A program made the position numbers and the translations under genes. Source: Aureococcus anophagefferens (lineage: Eukaryota > Sar > Pelagophyceae > Pelagomonadales > Pelagomonadaceae). Taken from it: a stretch of 64,000 nucleotides of DNA. Positions 16,840 to 26,471 of the stretch are shown piece by piece (the first letter of the stretch is position 1; every line of letters begins with the position of its first letter). The notes under the pieces are model-generated. The model ran no database searches and was not told the origin of the DNA. It worked only from the letters and a program-made list of their open reading frames with translations. The stretch lies in assembly GCF_000186865.1 (NCBI RefSeq), contig NW_008705571.1, forward strand, positions 365,702 to 429,701. The letters are read 5' to 3'.

Positions 16840-19009
16840 ATGTCGGCCCGCGAGCTCTTCGAGAAGTTCGACGTGAACGGGAGCGGCTCCATCACCTGCG
16901 CCGAGGTGCAGAATGTGCTCAGGGAGCTGGGCGTCGCCGGCGACTACGCGGCCATGGTGCGGGCCGTGGACGTGAACAACGACGGGACCATCGACTGGGA
17001 CGAGTTCCAGGAGATGATGAAGTCGAGCGACGGCCTCGGTGCGGTCATCAAGGAGAAGCGCGCGTCGATCCTCAACGTGCGCCTCGGCGCGGCGAACTCG
17101 CAGCACACGTTCTCGCGCGAGGAGACCGAGGCCTTCACGGAGGTCATCAACGCGCGCCTCGCGCGCGACGGTCAGCTCGCGTCCGTGCTGCCGCTGGGCG
17201 CGGGCGGCGCGGACCCGCCGCTCTTCGCCGCGTGCGCGGACGGCGTGCTGCTCTGCCGCCTCATCGGCCTCGTCGACGGCGACGCCGTCGACGAGCGCTG
17301 CATCAACTTCGGCGTCCTCGGCAAGGCCGGCGACCGCAAGGCGACCTTCAAGGTCGTCGAGAACTGCAACCTCGCGATCAACGGCGCCGGACATCGGGTG
17401 CCGCATCACGAACATCGGCGCGCGCGACATCACGGAGCACCGGCCCCACCTGATCCTCGGCGTGCTCTGGCAGATCATCCGCCTCCTCCTCACGGCCAAG
17501 ATCTCGCTCAAGGAGCACCCGGAGATGGCGCGGCTCCTCGAGGGCGACGAGACCCTCACGCAGCTCCTCGCGCTCCCGCCGGAGAAGATCCTCGTGCGCT
17601 GGATCAACTACCACCTCGCCGCGGCGGGCTCGGACCGCCGCGTGTCCAACCTGGGCAAGGACCTCAAGGACTCCGTCGTCTACGCGACGCTCATGGCGCA
17701 GCTCTACGGGTCCGAGGTCGGGCCCGTGGACGTCGCGCTGCCGTCCCTGGAGGCGCGCGCGGAGCAGGTCCTCGCCAACGCCGTGCGCGTCGGCGTGACG
17801 CCCTTCATCAAGGCCCGCGACGTCGCGAGCGGCAACGCGAAGTTGAATTTGGCGTTCGTCGCGCAGCTCTTCAACGACCGGCCGGGCCTCGACGCGGTCG
17901 AGGAGGCCGTGGCCAAGGAGCTCGCGGACCTCGACCTCGACGACGCGGGCGACACGCGCGAGGCGCGCACGTTCAAGCTCTGGATCAACTCGCTCGAGGC
18001 CTGGGCGGGGCCGAACGCGTCGGACGCGGTGCAGGTCCGCGACCTCTTCCTCGAGTGCTGCAACGGCGTGCCCATCCTCGCGGCCATGGACGCCATCAAG
18101 CAGGGCGTCGTGCCCTGGAAGAAGGTGCGCCTCGAGCCGCGGAACCGCCACCACCTCGTCGAGAACGGCAACCACGTCGTCGCCGTCGGCGGCAAGATGG
18201 ATCTCGTGCTCGTCAACATCGGCGGCGTCGACATCGCGGACGGCAACAAGAAGCTGATCCTCGCCGTCATGTGGCAGCTCATGCGCCAGCAGACCATCGA
18301 CATGCTGAGCTCCCTCAAGGGCGACGGCACGGCCGTCGCGGAGCCCGAGCTCATCGCGTGGGCGAACGCCAAGGTCGCGGCGTCGCCGCGGCCGGGCTCG
18401 AAGAAGCCCATCAAGTCCCTCAACGACAAGTACATCGCCAAGGCGACCTTCCTCCTCGAGCTCTGCGACGCCGTCGGCGGCGGCGTCGTCAACTGGGAGC
18501 TCGTGGCGCCCGGCGACGGCGGCGACGACCGCCACTCGAACGCCAAGTACGCGCTCTCCGTCGCGCGCAAGCTCGGCGCGCGCGTCTTCTGCACGCCCGA
18601 GGACATCGTCGAGGTCAAGCCCAAGATGATGCTCCTCTTCATCGCCGCCGTCTGGCAGGCCGAGCTCTCGGGCGCGACGACGGGCGGCGGCCTCGCCAAG
18701 GCCGCGTCGCCGGCCAAGGCGGCCCCGCCGACGCCGTCGCCGGCCAAGGCGCCGCCGCCGACGCCGCCGCGCCCGGCCGCGCCGCCCGTGCCCGCGCGCG
18801 CGCCGGCGCCGCCGCCCGTGCCGCCGCGCGCGCCGGCGCCGCCGCCGCCGGTGCCCGCCGCGCGCGCCCGCGGGCGACAACACGGACGCGGACCACGTCG
18901 TCCAGTACAAGCCCGCCGCGCCGACGCCCTCAACTTCAAGAGCAAGAACGGCACGGGCGAGACGACGGCCGTCGTCGACGGCGACGAGGTCGGCGAGGAC
19001 GAGTGGTAG
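16840..19009 (+). CDS. Fimbrin/plastin, frame-disrupted, with Pro-rich tail
   Basis: An actin-bundling protein. The N-terminus has two EF-hands (DVNGSGSITCAE at about residue 11 and DVNNDGTIDWDE at about 47), followed by tandem calponin-homology actin-binding domains. Diagnostic blocks are REETEAFTEVINARL, LLCRLIGLVDGD..DERCIN, IGCRITNIGARDI, LVRWINYHLAAAG and KIDLVLVN-like KMDLVLVNIGGVDI. The frame changes once near 17387-17390, in the middle of the invariant CH1 segment between INGA and DIGC. No GT-AG pair is available there, so a one-base excess (or two-base loss) is likely. A second pair of frame changes seems to affect 18870-18930. After the last CH domain, a roughly 50-residue Pro/Ala-rich tail (18720-18870), unusual for fimbrin, precedes DGDEVGEDEW. 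Either assembly error or a decaying gene is possible. Confidence 0.8.
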
Positions 19010-19046
19010 GCCCACCCGCGCAAGCAAGTAAAGGCCAAGCCCAAGA

Positions 19047-20585
19047 TTAGCCCCGGACGCTCTGCTCCTCGTTCCACGACGTGACGCCGCGCTTCGGGCA
19101 GACGTCGCGCTTGTACGCGAGGAGCGCGGCGTTGAGGCGCGGGAGGACGTTGCAGAGGAAGTAGGCCGCGCGGACCGTCGCGCGCTTCGCGCCGACCCTG
19201 GCCGCGTCCGCGGCGACGGCCGCCGGGTCGAACTTGAAGAGGCCCGATCCGCAGGAAAAAATGTCGTGGGGCACGGAGTGCTTGCCGAACTTGTGGTTGC
19301 CGGCGCGGTACGTCTGGCAGAAGTGGAGCACGGCCGGCGCGGCGGGGCCCGGCGCGTGGCCGCCGTTGTCGAAGGCCGCCGCGGCGTCGAAGGCCGTCGC
19401 CGCCGGCGGCGTGGACGGGCCCGCGCCGTCGCAGACGCTGTCCGCCGCGCCGTCGACCCAGTTCCAGCCCTCGCCGCCCGCGTCCGTGTTCGAGACCATG
19501 AGGTGGTGCACCTGGCCGTGCGGGAGGCTCAGGTTCGCCGCCGCCATGGAGTAGGCGTACATCTCCGCGAGCAGGTAGGGGTACTGGGCGTGGACCGCGG
19601 GCACGGCGTCGAGCCAGGCCTTGGCGAGCGCCGTCGCGTCGCGCGAGTGGACGAGGTACGGCGGGCCGACGCTGTAGCGCGCGGCCGCGTCCCGCTCCGT
19701 CGTCCGCGTGCAGGCGCCGTCGGCGCCGCAGACGCGCGCGCGGTCGAAGGCGCGCCAGCTCGGCCGCGCGTCCGGCTTGCCCGCGTCGCCCCACGCGCCG
19801 CCGATGCCGTACTCCTGCGCGACGGGTCGGCCCGGCGCGACGACCGGCGCGAGGCCCGCGAGGTCGCGCGCGCCGTCGCCGATGACGCGCGGCACGTCCG
19901 AGGCGTCGTAGAGGAACTTGGCGTCCGCGCCGGCGTGGAGGCCCGCGGCCGCGGCCGCCGTGATCGGCCGGAGCATGAACTGGTCCGGGTCCAGGAGCGC
20001 GACGACGCCGTTGCTCCAGTCGCGGAACGCGGGCGGCCGGGCCGTCGTGAGCCAATGATATAAGCCGCTGGGCTTGTTCGAATACTTGTAGTTGCCGCGC
20101 AGCTCGCCCGCGGGCGCAAAGTGCGCGCGGAACTCGCCCGTGTCGTCGATGTCGCGCCACTCGCGCGCTATGGCCCTTTGTTGCTGCTCGTCGCAGCCCG
20201 ACGCGATGCGCGTCACGGGGCCGCGCTGGCCGGCCATGCGGCTCGAGTACCAGAGCGCGATGGACTGCCAGTGCTGGTAGCCGCTGCAGTCCGTGCTGAA
20301 GACGACGTGCACCTCCGGCTCGCCGGGTTTGAGCTTCGTCGCGCGCTCCGGTCTCGCCGGCGGCGGTGGCGGTGGCTGTTGCGGCCTCGCTGGCGGCGGC
20401 TTGAAGCCGGTGATTGCCTTCTTTTCTGGTCGCATTGGTGGCGGCTTCGCGGGCGCCGGCGCGGCGACGGGCAGCGTCACGGGCTTCAAAGCGTGGAAGT
20501 GCGCGAAGACGACGAAGCAGATCGTCGCCAAAATCATGCCGAGCATGCACGACTGGATGGAGCATCTGCTCCTGCGCTGGCGCAT
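19047..20585 (-). CDS. Type II membrane glycosyltransferase, SGT/HPAT-like
   Basis: The protein has 512 residues from the ATG at 20585, which places a signal-anchor (CMLGMILATICFVVFAHF, about 12-32) behind a basic N-terminus, the Golgi type II topology. A Pro-rich stem follows. The catalytic region opens with VHVVFSTDCSGYQHWQSIAL (about 94-113), the signature of plant and algal peptidyl-serine alpha-galactosyltransferases and hydroxyproline O-arabinosyltransferases. ALLDPDQFMLRP (DPD, metal/nucleotide-sugar binding), QEYGIGGAW, PPYLVHSRDA, and a late FCQTY..G.HKF.KHSVPHDI also fit. These enzymes glycosylate Ser/Hyp-rich secreted proteins. The prolyl-4-hydroxylase-like gene at the right edge would create such acceptors, though linkage is not evidence of partnership. 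Confidence 0.7.
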   Translation of the reverse strand: MRQRRSRCSIQSCMLGMILATICFVVFAHFHALKPVTLPVAAPAPAKPPPMRPEKKAITGFKPPPARPQQPPPPPPARPERATKLKPGEPEVHVVFSTDCSGYQHWQSIALWYSSRMAGQRGPVTRIASGCDEQQQRAIAREWRDIDDTGEFRAHFAPAGELRGNYKYSNKPSGLYHWLTTARPPAFRDWSNGVVALLDPDQFMLRPITAAAAAGLHAGADAKFLYDASDVPRVIGDGARDLAGLAPVVAPGRPVAQEYGIGGAWGDAGKPDARPSWRAFDRARVCGADGACTRTTERDAAARYSVGPPYLVHSRDATALAKAWLDAVPAVHAQYPYLLAEMYAYSMAAANLSLPHGQVHHLMVSNTDAGGEGWNWVDGAADSVCDGAGPSTPPAATAFDAAAAFDNGGHAPGPAAPAVLHFCQTYRAGNHKFGKHSVPHDIFSCGSGLFKFDPAAVAADAARVGAKRATVRAAYFLCNVLPRLNAALLAYKRDVCPKRGVTSWNEEQSVRG

Positions 20586-20725
20586 CGCGGCGACGCGCTG
20601 CGGCGCGCGCGGCGACGTCCTCGACGCGTCGTGCGGCGTCGATCGTGCTGTGGCAGATCCTCGGTTGTGCAAACCACACTTGAGCAACATCTCGCGAGCG
20701 CGCGCGCCGGCTGCGCCCTTCGACG

Positions 20726-21478
20726 ATGACCGTCTTGACGTTCAAGCTCGCCGCCGCCGTGTGCCTCGGGCTCACGGCGTCGTTCGCGCCGCCGTCGCTG
20801 CCCCGCCACCGGCGGTATGCGCCGGTCCTGCAGGCCAAGAGCCAAACGACGAGCAAGAAGATGGTGGTACCGATCGACGGCGACGAGGCCTTCCTCGCGG
20901 CCATGCAGTACTGCACGGACGACCGGCTCGTGGCCGTGAAGTTCTACGCGAGCTGGTGCCGCGCCTGCAAATCCATCGCCCCGCGCTTCGAGCGGCTGGC
21001 GAAGGAGTTCGCGGGCGACGAGGTCCAGTTCTTCGAAATCGAGTTCGCGGCGAACAAGGAGCTCTGCCGGAGGCTCAACATCAAGAAGCTGCCCTGCGTG
21101 CAGTACTTCCGCGGGAGCCTCGGCTGCGTCGACACGGTCATGTGCGGCCCGTCCAAGTTCCCCGACGTCCGCGTCAAGCTCGAGGAGCTGCTCGTCGAGA
21201 CGCGCGACCACGTCGTCAAGCCCTACGAGCTCCGGGACACCATCCGCGCCGTCGCCGTGAAGCAGGGCAAGTTCGCCGACGACGAGAGCGCCATGGAGCA
21301 GTTCATCGAGGTCGCGCTCTCGGAGATCGACGCCAACCACGACGGCGTCATCACCGTCGACGAGGTCGAGCAGTGGTTCGACGCCCACGCCGTCGCGGAC
21401 GTGGCGCCCACGAACGCGACGCTGCCCGAGTTCACGGACGTCCGGGAGCTCTACGACGGCGCGCTGCCCGCGCAATAG
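20726..21478 (+). CDS. Plastid thioredoxin-EF-hand fusion
   Basis: The protein has 250 residues. The leader MTVLTFKLAAAVCLGLTASFAPPSLP is a signal peptide followed by an S-F-A-P plastid motif typical of secondary plastids. Residues about 50-145 form a thioredoxin fold: VAVKFYASWCRACKSIAPRF with active site WCRAC (about 76-80) instead of WCGPC, the cis-Pro in KKLPCVQYF, and a Gly near the end of the fold. Residues about 190-225 contain a canonical EF-hand loop DANHDGVITVDE. The CxxC with Arg-Ala suggests an atypical redox potential or partner. The added EF-hand suggests Ca2+ control of disulfide exchange in the plastid. The divergent partner is the glycosyltransferase gene (140-base gap). Confidence 0.85.
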   Translation: MTVLTFKLAAAVCLGLTASFAPPSLPRHRRYAPVLQAKSQTTSKKMVVPIDGDEAFLAAMQYCTDDRLVAVKFYASWCRACKSIAPRFERLAKEFAGDEVQFFEIEFAANKELCRRLNIKKLPCVQYFRGSLGCVDTVMCGPSKFPDVRVKLEELLVETRDHVVKPYELRDTIRAVAVKQGKFADDESAMEQFIEVALSEIDANHDGVITVDEVEQWFDAHAVADVAPTNATLPEFTDVRELYDGALPAQ

Positions 21479-21538
21479 GCGCGACGTGGGCTAATACGGC
21501 GGACGCTGTATACGGGGCAGAGCGGGCGCGGCGCGGCC

Positions 21539-22573
21539 TCAGTCGCCCATGCGCGAGGACGCGAGGGACGTGAGGAGGATGTCCGTCGCGCCGACGGCCT
21601 CGAGGTCGTCCATGAGCTGGGCGGCCTTCTTCTTGGGGACGAGCGCGCTGACGGCGACCCAGTTGGACCGCTCGAGGGGCATGATGGAGGGCGAGTTCTT
21701 GCCCGGCGTGATCGCCGTGGCCTGGGCGAGGTTGTCGCGGTCGACGTTGTAGACGATCATCATGTAGCGGCTCGCCGTGAGGTAGCCCGCGAGGCGCTTG
21801 CGCAGCGTCTCGATGAGCGCCGCGTGGCGCGAGTGCTTGTTCGCGATGAGCACGGTCTGCGTCGGCATGATCGTGGACACCTCCTCGAGGCCCGCGGCGC
21901 GCATGGTCGTGCCCGTCTCGACGAGGTCGACGATGCCGTCGGCGAGGCCCAGGCCGCAGGCCGCCTCGACGGAGCCCGAGATGCACTTGATGCGCGTCGG
22001 GTGGCCCTCGGCCTCGAGCTTGGCGAAGTAGGCCTTCGTCAGGTTCGGGAAGCTCGTGACGATGCGCTGGCCCGCGAGCTCGCCGGGCCCGCTCCGCGAC
22101 CCCTTGGGCGCCTGGACGCAGAGCCGGCATTTGCCGAAGCCGAGCTTCATGAGCTCCTTGACGTCGACCTCGGACTCCGCGATGATGTCCTCGCCCGTGA
22201 TGCCGAGGTCGACGTCGCCCTCGCCGACGTAGGTCGCGATGTCCGCCGCGGGCAGGAACACGAGCGACACGGGCAGGTCGTTGCAGTGCGCGATGTCGAG
22301 CCGCGGCTCCCGCGTGTACTCGATGCCCGCGCCCTTGAGCATGTCCTTGATCTTCTCGTGCAGCCGCCCCTTCTTCGGGATGCCGAAGAGCAGGTGCGCC
22401 CGCTCCTTGGGCACGTGCGCGTGGAGCCACTTCTGCGGCAGCGGCGCGCCGCCGTGGCCCGAGTTGCCGCCGTGGCACTGCGCCGCCTCGTCGCGCTGCG
22501 TCGAGCTGCACTGCGTGAGCGCGACGGCGGAGCAGGCGAAGGCGCTCCGCGCCGGCGCGAGGAGGCGGTGCAT
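21539..22573 (-). CDS. hisG: ATP phosphoribosyltransferase (histidine biosynthesis step 1)
   Basis: The CDS encodes 344 residues from the ATG at 22573, the nearest ATG that gives a targeting leader (MHRLLAPARSAFACSAVAL). The enzyme condenses ATP with PRPP, the committed step of histidine synthesis, in the plastid. Motifs: LLFGIPKKGRL (about 60), DLGITGEDIIAES (about 120), LVETGTTMRAAGL (about 205, the PRPP-binding loop E-T-G-T-T) and the C-terminal SNWVAVSALVPKKKAAQLMDDLEAVGATDIL, the ACT-like regulatory domain of the long form. No HisZ is therefore needed. His feedback control is expected from the family. It is tail-to-tail with the thioredoxin gene (60-base gap between stops). Confidence 0.93.
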   Translation of the reverse strand: MHRLLAPARSAFACSAVALTQCSSTQRDEAAQCHGGNSGHGGAPLPQKWLHAHVPKERAHLLFGIPKKGRLHEKIKDMLKGAGIEYTREPRLDIAHCNDLPVSLVFLPAADIATYVGEGDVDLGITGEDIIAESEVDVKELMKLGFGKCRLCVQAPKGSRSGPGELAGQRIVTSFPNLTKAYFAKLEAEGHPTRIKCISGSVEAACGLGLADGIVDLVETGTTMRAAGLEEVSTIMPTQTVLIANKHSRHAALIETLRKRLAGYLTASRYMMIVYNVDRDNLAQATAITPGKNSPSIMPLERSNWVAVSALVPKKKAAQLMDDLEAVGATDILLTSLASSRMGD

Positions 22574-22739
22574 TTTTCGAGTCTTGCGCGTCGGGTTCGC
22601 TTCACGGGAAGTTGCAATGCGACGGTCGACGCGGCCGCTTTTTGCTCGGGCTCGAGCTTCAACCACGGCACACCGAATGTCGTTCTTGAAGCGGACGAAG
22701 CATGCCATCCGGGACGCTCCCGACCGCCTCCAAACAACA

Positions 22740-24359
22740 TTACCGTATCGCGCTCCACGCCGCCTCCGCCCGCCCGTGCTCGTCCTCGATGGCCCGCATC
22801 TCGCGCGCGAGCGCCGCCGGGTCGGGCCGCGCGACCGCGGGCGCGTCCGGGAGCATCCACAGGTCGCCGTCGCCGCGCGTGTGCTCGCGCCACCAGGTCC
22901 AGTTCTCCGTCACCCGGCGCCAGCCGCCGGCCTCGGCGCCGACGGCCGCGAGCTCGCCGAACTCGAGCGCGCCGCGCTTCGGCGCCGCCGCGTCGGGCCG
23001 CGCGAAGAGGAGCGCGTGGCTCGCGCCGTCGCCCGGGACGACGTCGTCGCCCGCGGCGGCCGCGCGGAGGTGCTGGGCCGCGTCGAGCCAGCGCCGGGCC
23101 CGCGCCCGCGACGCGCCGTCGAGGTCGTCGAGCGCGACGTCGCTCGCGGCGGGCCCCGGGAACTCGAAGACGCGCGCGCGCGGCCGGCTCCGGAGCAGCT
23201 TCTTCCAAAAGTCGGGGTCGTCGAGGCCCTTGGACCGGTCGTCGTCGTCGCCGGCGTCCGCCGGAGGGGGATCGGGCGCGCCGAGCGTGAGCCGTTCGTG
23301 GCGCAGCAGCTCGAAGGCGAGCGCGTCCGGCGCGAAGATCGGCGCCGCGAGGAGGTCGGCGAACTCGACGGTCGCCGGGCGGGAGCCGTCGCAGCACACG
23401 AGGCAGCCGATCTCGAACGTGTCCGGCCACGTCGCGGCGAGGTCGACGAGGTCCGCGGAGGAACAGACGGCGCAGACGCCGAGCCCCAAAAAAGCGGACA
23501 GCTGCCGCAGCGCCATCATGCAGCGGTTCTCCGCGTCGGGCAGGCCCGCGGCCGGCGGCGGCCGCGCGCCGTAGAGCGGCAGCACGTGGGACGCGTAGAG
23601 CGGGTCGACCAGCACGACGACGTCGGGCGCCAGGGCGCACTCGTCGAGGAAGCACAGATCGAAGAGCGCGAGGCCCGACGCGAAGCCCGCGTAGGTCCCG
23701 CCTCTGCGGCCCGCGAGCTTCGCCGCGGCCGCGCGCGCGAACGCGGGCCGCGCGCCGGGCCGCGCGAGGCGGCTGCACGCGCACGCGCGGTCGCCGCACT
23801 CGGCCATGGCGCCGATGGGCCGGTCCGGGCCGCGCGGGTCCGCGGGGCCGAGGAAGCCGTCGCGTTCGACGGAGTGGATCTCGCCCCTCCGGCGCCGCTC
23901 GCTCACGCGGCGCCGCTCGCCGTCGCTCAGCGGCGGCGCCCTCACGAAGGCGAGGAGGCCCGCGGCGCCGGCCGCGGCGATGTCCGCCTTGCGCTGCTTG
24001 CGCAGCCGTGCTTGCTCCGCCGGGTTCGGTTTCGGTCGCGGAGCCAAAGTCGCGGGCTCCGCGACGGCGGCGTCCGCCGCGTCCGCCGAAGTCGCTGGCG
24101 GCTCCGCGACCGGCACCGTCGCCGGCGCCGGCTCCGCGACGACGACGACTCGCAGCTGCGTCACGCGTCCGTCGCAGCCGTAGAGGATGTCCTGCGGCGC
24201 GAGCGGGCCGCCGTCCGCCGTCTCGAGCGCGAGAGCGTCGGCTGTCTGGCTCTGCTTTTTGTAGGCCTTGAGCAGCGCCTTGGCGGTCACGCGCGCCTTT
24301 GGGCTCGTGATCTTGAACGTCTTGCCATCGCCGTCGCGGAGCTCGAAGACGATTGGCAT
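22740..24359 (-). CDS. Unknown protein with N-terminal ubiquitin-like fold
   Basis: The protein has 539 residues, and I do not recognise a family. The first ~75 residues (MPIVFELRDGDGKTFKITSPKARVTAKALLKAYKK... DILYGCDGRVTQLRVVVV) read like a ubiquitin/PB1-type beta-grasp. An Ala/Pro linker (75-115) follows, then a basic stretch (RRRVSERRRRGEIHSVERDGF). The C-terminal ~330 residues are globular with many cysteines (GDRACACSRLARPG, FDLCFLDECALAPDVVVLVDPLYASH, VCAVCSSADLVDLAATWPDTFEIGCLVCCDGSRP). The alternating hydrophobic strands VVVLVDP and IGCLVCCDG look like a Rossmann-type core. Codon use matches neighbours. It is divergent from the ankyrin gene (63-base gap). Confidence 0.7.
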   Translation of the reverse strand: MPIVFELRDGDGKTFKITSPKARVTAKALLKAYKKQSQTADALALETADGGPLAPQDILYGCDGRVTQLRVVVVAEPAPATVPVAEPPATSADAADAAVAEPATLAPRPKPNPAEQARLRKQRKADIAAAGAAGLLAFVRAPPLSDGERRRVSERRRRGEIHSVERDGFLGPADPRGPDRPIGAMAECGDRACACSRLARPGARPAFARAAAAKLAGRRGGTYAGFASGLALFDLCFLDECALAPDVVVLVDPLYASHVLPLYGARPPPAAGLPDAENRCMMALRQLSAFLGLGVCAVCSSADLVDLAATWPDTFEIGCLVCCDGSRPATVEFADLLAAPIFAPDALAFELLRHERLTLGAPDPPPADAGDDDDRSKGLDDPDFWKKLLRSRPRARVFEFPGPAASDVALDDLDGASRARARRWLDAAQHLRAAAAGDDVVPGDGASHALLFARPDAAAPKRGALEFGELAAVGAEAGGWRRVTENWTWWREHTRGDGDLWMLPDAPAVARPDPAALAREMRAIEDEHGRAEAAWSAIR

Positions 24360-24422
24360 CTGGTGTACTCAATGGTGGCGGAGGCAGCCCGCCATTGCGC
24401 GCTGGCTGCAGGTCGATGATGA

Positions 24423-25199
24423 ATGCACGCAGCCCCGATGGACATTTGGCAGATGGAGTCTTATTGTCGTGCGTGCGAGCGTACGTTCATGAACGGAATG
24501 AAGCGCCATCTCGCTGCGGGCCGCAGCGTCAATGCTCTTGTTTATGTGAAAGGGGACCCTCCGCTGGGTGTGTCCATCGAGGGTCCGCAATACGGCCGCG
24601 CGTATACGCTCCTATATTATGCAGTGGGTTCTGGATGGTGCCCGGCCATCACGTGGCTCATCAAGAACGGCGCCGACGTCAACGCCGGTGAACCCCGCAC
24701 CGGCATGACGCCGCTGCATCGGGCCACCCGCCAGCATGGCTCCTGCGACGCCGACGCAGCAGAGCGCCTCGCACCGGTCCTTCTGCTCGACGCGGGCGCC
24801 CGAGTCGATGAACGAGACCTAGCGGGGATGACCGCGCTCCACTATGCTGTAGAATCGGAAAACGAGGAAACGTGCAAGCTCATCCTGAGTCGCGGGGCGT
24901 CACTCGACTTGCTTCCCAATTATTACTTTGTCCCCGGGGCCAACATACAAAACCGCCGCAGCATGGCCACGGCCGCCTTCCTCGCCAAGGTCCGCGCCGC
25001 GGGCGGCTGGGACAAGTACGTCCACGAACCGCGCGCGGACCTTCTCGCGCTCCGCCAGCAGCTCCCCTCGCTCCGCGAGCGCGGCCGCGCGTCCCCGTCG
25101 ACCGTGCGCGCGCACGAGCGCCTCTTCCTGAACACGTCCCTGCCCGACGAGGTCTTCTCCCACATTCTCGCGTTCTGGCGCACCTCGCGCGACTACTAA
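24423..25199 (+). CDS. Ankyrin-repeat protein with AAGGW C-terminal module
   Basis: The protein has 258 residues (a second ATG at 24438 is possible). Residues about 60-160 hold three ankyrin repeats: TLLYYAVGSGWCPAITWLIKNGADVNA, TPLHRATRQ....LLLDAGARVDERD and TALHYAVESENEETCKLILSRGASLD. The C-terminus has KVRAAGGWDKYV, a run of Arg/Leu helices, then LPDEVFSHILAFWRTSRDY. The same layout (AAGGW, then LP, then W near the end with a final Y) is seen in the ankyrin gene at 52080-52865, suggesting a lineage-specific family. The 5' half is clearly less GC-rich than neighbouring genes. The role is unknown; ankyrin repeats imply protein binding. Confidence 0.8.
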   Translation: MHAAPMDIWQMESYCRACERTFMNGMKRHLAAGRSVNALVYVKGDPPLGVSIEGPQYGRAYTLLYYAVGSGWCPAITWLIKNGADVNAGEPRTGMTPLHRATRQHGSCDADAAERLAPVLLLDAGARVDERDLAGMTALHYAVESENEETCKLILSRGASLDLLPNYYFVPGANIQNRRSMATAAFLAKVRAAGGWDKYVHEPRADLLALRQQLPSLRERGRASPSTVRAHERLFLNTSLPDEVFSHILAFWRTSRDY

Positions 25200-25228
25200 A
25201 CGACAAGACGAACTAAGGACAACACGCA

Positions 25229-26359
25229 CTAAGGCCAGGACACGCGGTGGAACTCGAAGGCCATGCCCGGCGTCCAGCCCGAGGAGCCCGCGAGCAGCGG
25301 CGTGTCCTCAGCGTCGGGCACGGCCGTCTCCGTCGCGACCGCGAGGCCCGCGCGCCGCGCCGCGGGCGCGAAGTGCTGCGTGCCGAAGCGGCTCTCCGGC
25401 GCCGCGAGGCAGACGAGCGCCTCGCCGCCGCGCCGCAGCCGTTCGGCGATCGTGCGCGCCAGGTGCTGCGCATCGCGCTCCGACGCGACGCAGTCCGCGG
25501 CGACGACGCGGTCGTAGGTCTCGTCGTCGCCCGCCGTCGCCTCCGAGAAGTCGAGCTTCGCGACGGCCACGTCCGTCCGCTCGAGCACCGCCGCGTTGAG
25601 CGCCGCGTTGAAGCGCAGGTTCGCCAGCACCACGTCGTTGTAGTCCGTGAGCACGAGCCGCCGCGGCCGCGCGACGGCGGCGAAGACGAGGCCCGCGAGG
25701 CCCGTGCCGGCTCCGAGCTCCGCGACGTCCTCGCCGGCCGCGTCGACGGGCTCGCGCGCGAGCCGCGCGGCGAGCACGGCGGCCGCGGGCCAGGTCGCGA
25801 AGCCCACGTCGAAGTGGGCCTTCTGCCGCTCGCCGACGGTGCAGCGCAGCAGCACGGCGCCGCCGGCCAGATCGTAGCGGCCGACGCCCTCGTCGTCGTC
25901 CGACTCGTCGTCGCGCGTCTGGAACGCGCAGCCGTCGCCCGCGGCGTCCAGGACCTCCGCGGCGGCGCAGGCGACGTCGTCCTCGTCGCCGCGCGCCTCG
26001 ACGAGCCGCGCGGCCAGCGTGCACGCGCCGCGCCGCGACATCGACCGCGCGCCGGACGCGTCGCCGCAGAGCGCCGCAATCAGGCGCAGCAGCTCCGGCG
26101 TCGGCGCGCGCCGTGCCGCGGCGACGCAGGCGCCGAGGCCGCCGGCCGCGCGCCGGCAGCGCAGCCGCACGAGCAGCAGCCGCCGCGCGTCCACGGCGCA
26201 CTCCTTCGCGAGCCGCGCCGCCGCGGCCCCGTCGCCGCCGACCGCGGCTTCGTACGACGGCGCGACCCAGGCCAGGTCGTCGACGAGCAGCGTTGCATCG
26301 TCGTTCAGCGCGACGACGCTCGAAGACGACTGCGTTTTGGGCAGGAGCATCATCGCCAT
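25229..26359 (-). CDS. Seven-beta-strand protein lysine methyltransferase-like (METTL21/FAM86 type)
   Basis: The protein has 376 residues. The ATG at 26359 is preferred because upstream in-frame ATGs overlap the divergent transporter gene. A roughly 200-residue N-terminal helical region precedes a class I SAM-dependent methyltransferase domain: FATWPAAAVLAARL, VAELGAGTGLAGLVFAAV (motif I, SAM-binding), LVLTDYNDVVLANLRFN (motif II acidic Asp), VVAADCVAS (post-motif with Asp) and a late ALVCLAAPESRFG. This order is typical of METTL21/EEF2KMT-like enzymes that methylate single lysines in translation factors or chaperones. The N-terminal extension recalls FAM86/EEF2KMT, but the substrate is not assignable. 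Confidence 0.7.
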   Translation of the reverse strand: MAMMLLPKTQSSSSVVALNDDATLLVDDLAWVAPSYEAAVGGDGAAAARLAKECAVDARRLLLVRLRCRRAAGGLGACVAAARRAPTPELLRLIAALCGDASGARSMSRRGACTLAARLVEARGDEDDVACAAAEVLDAAGDGCAFQTRDDESDDDEGVGRYDLAGGAVLLRCTVGERQKAHFDVGFATWPAAAVLAARLAREPVDAAGEDVAELGAGTGLAGLVFAAVARPRRLVLTDYNDVVLANLRFNAALNAAVLERTDVAVAKLDFSEATAGDDETYDRVVAADCVASERDAQHLARTIAERLRRGGEALVCLAAPESRFGTQHFAPAARRAGLAVATETAVPDAEDTPLLAGSSGWTPGMAFEFHRVSWP

Positions 26360-26471
26360 CGCGTGACGTCGAGCTCGAGTGGCAAACGCTCGGAGAGCAT
26401 GTTGGCCCAGGGAGAGCGCCGCCTCTGACGCGCGGCGGAGAGCACGAGCCCACGCCTGGCAGCGCTCACAG

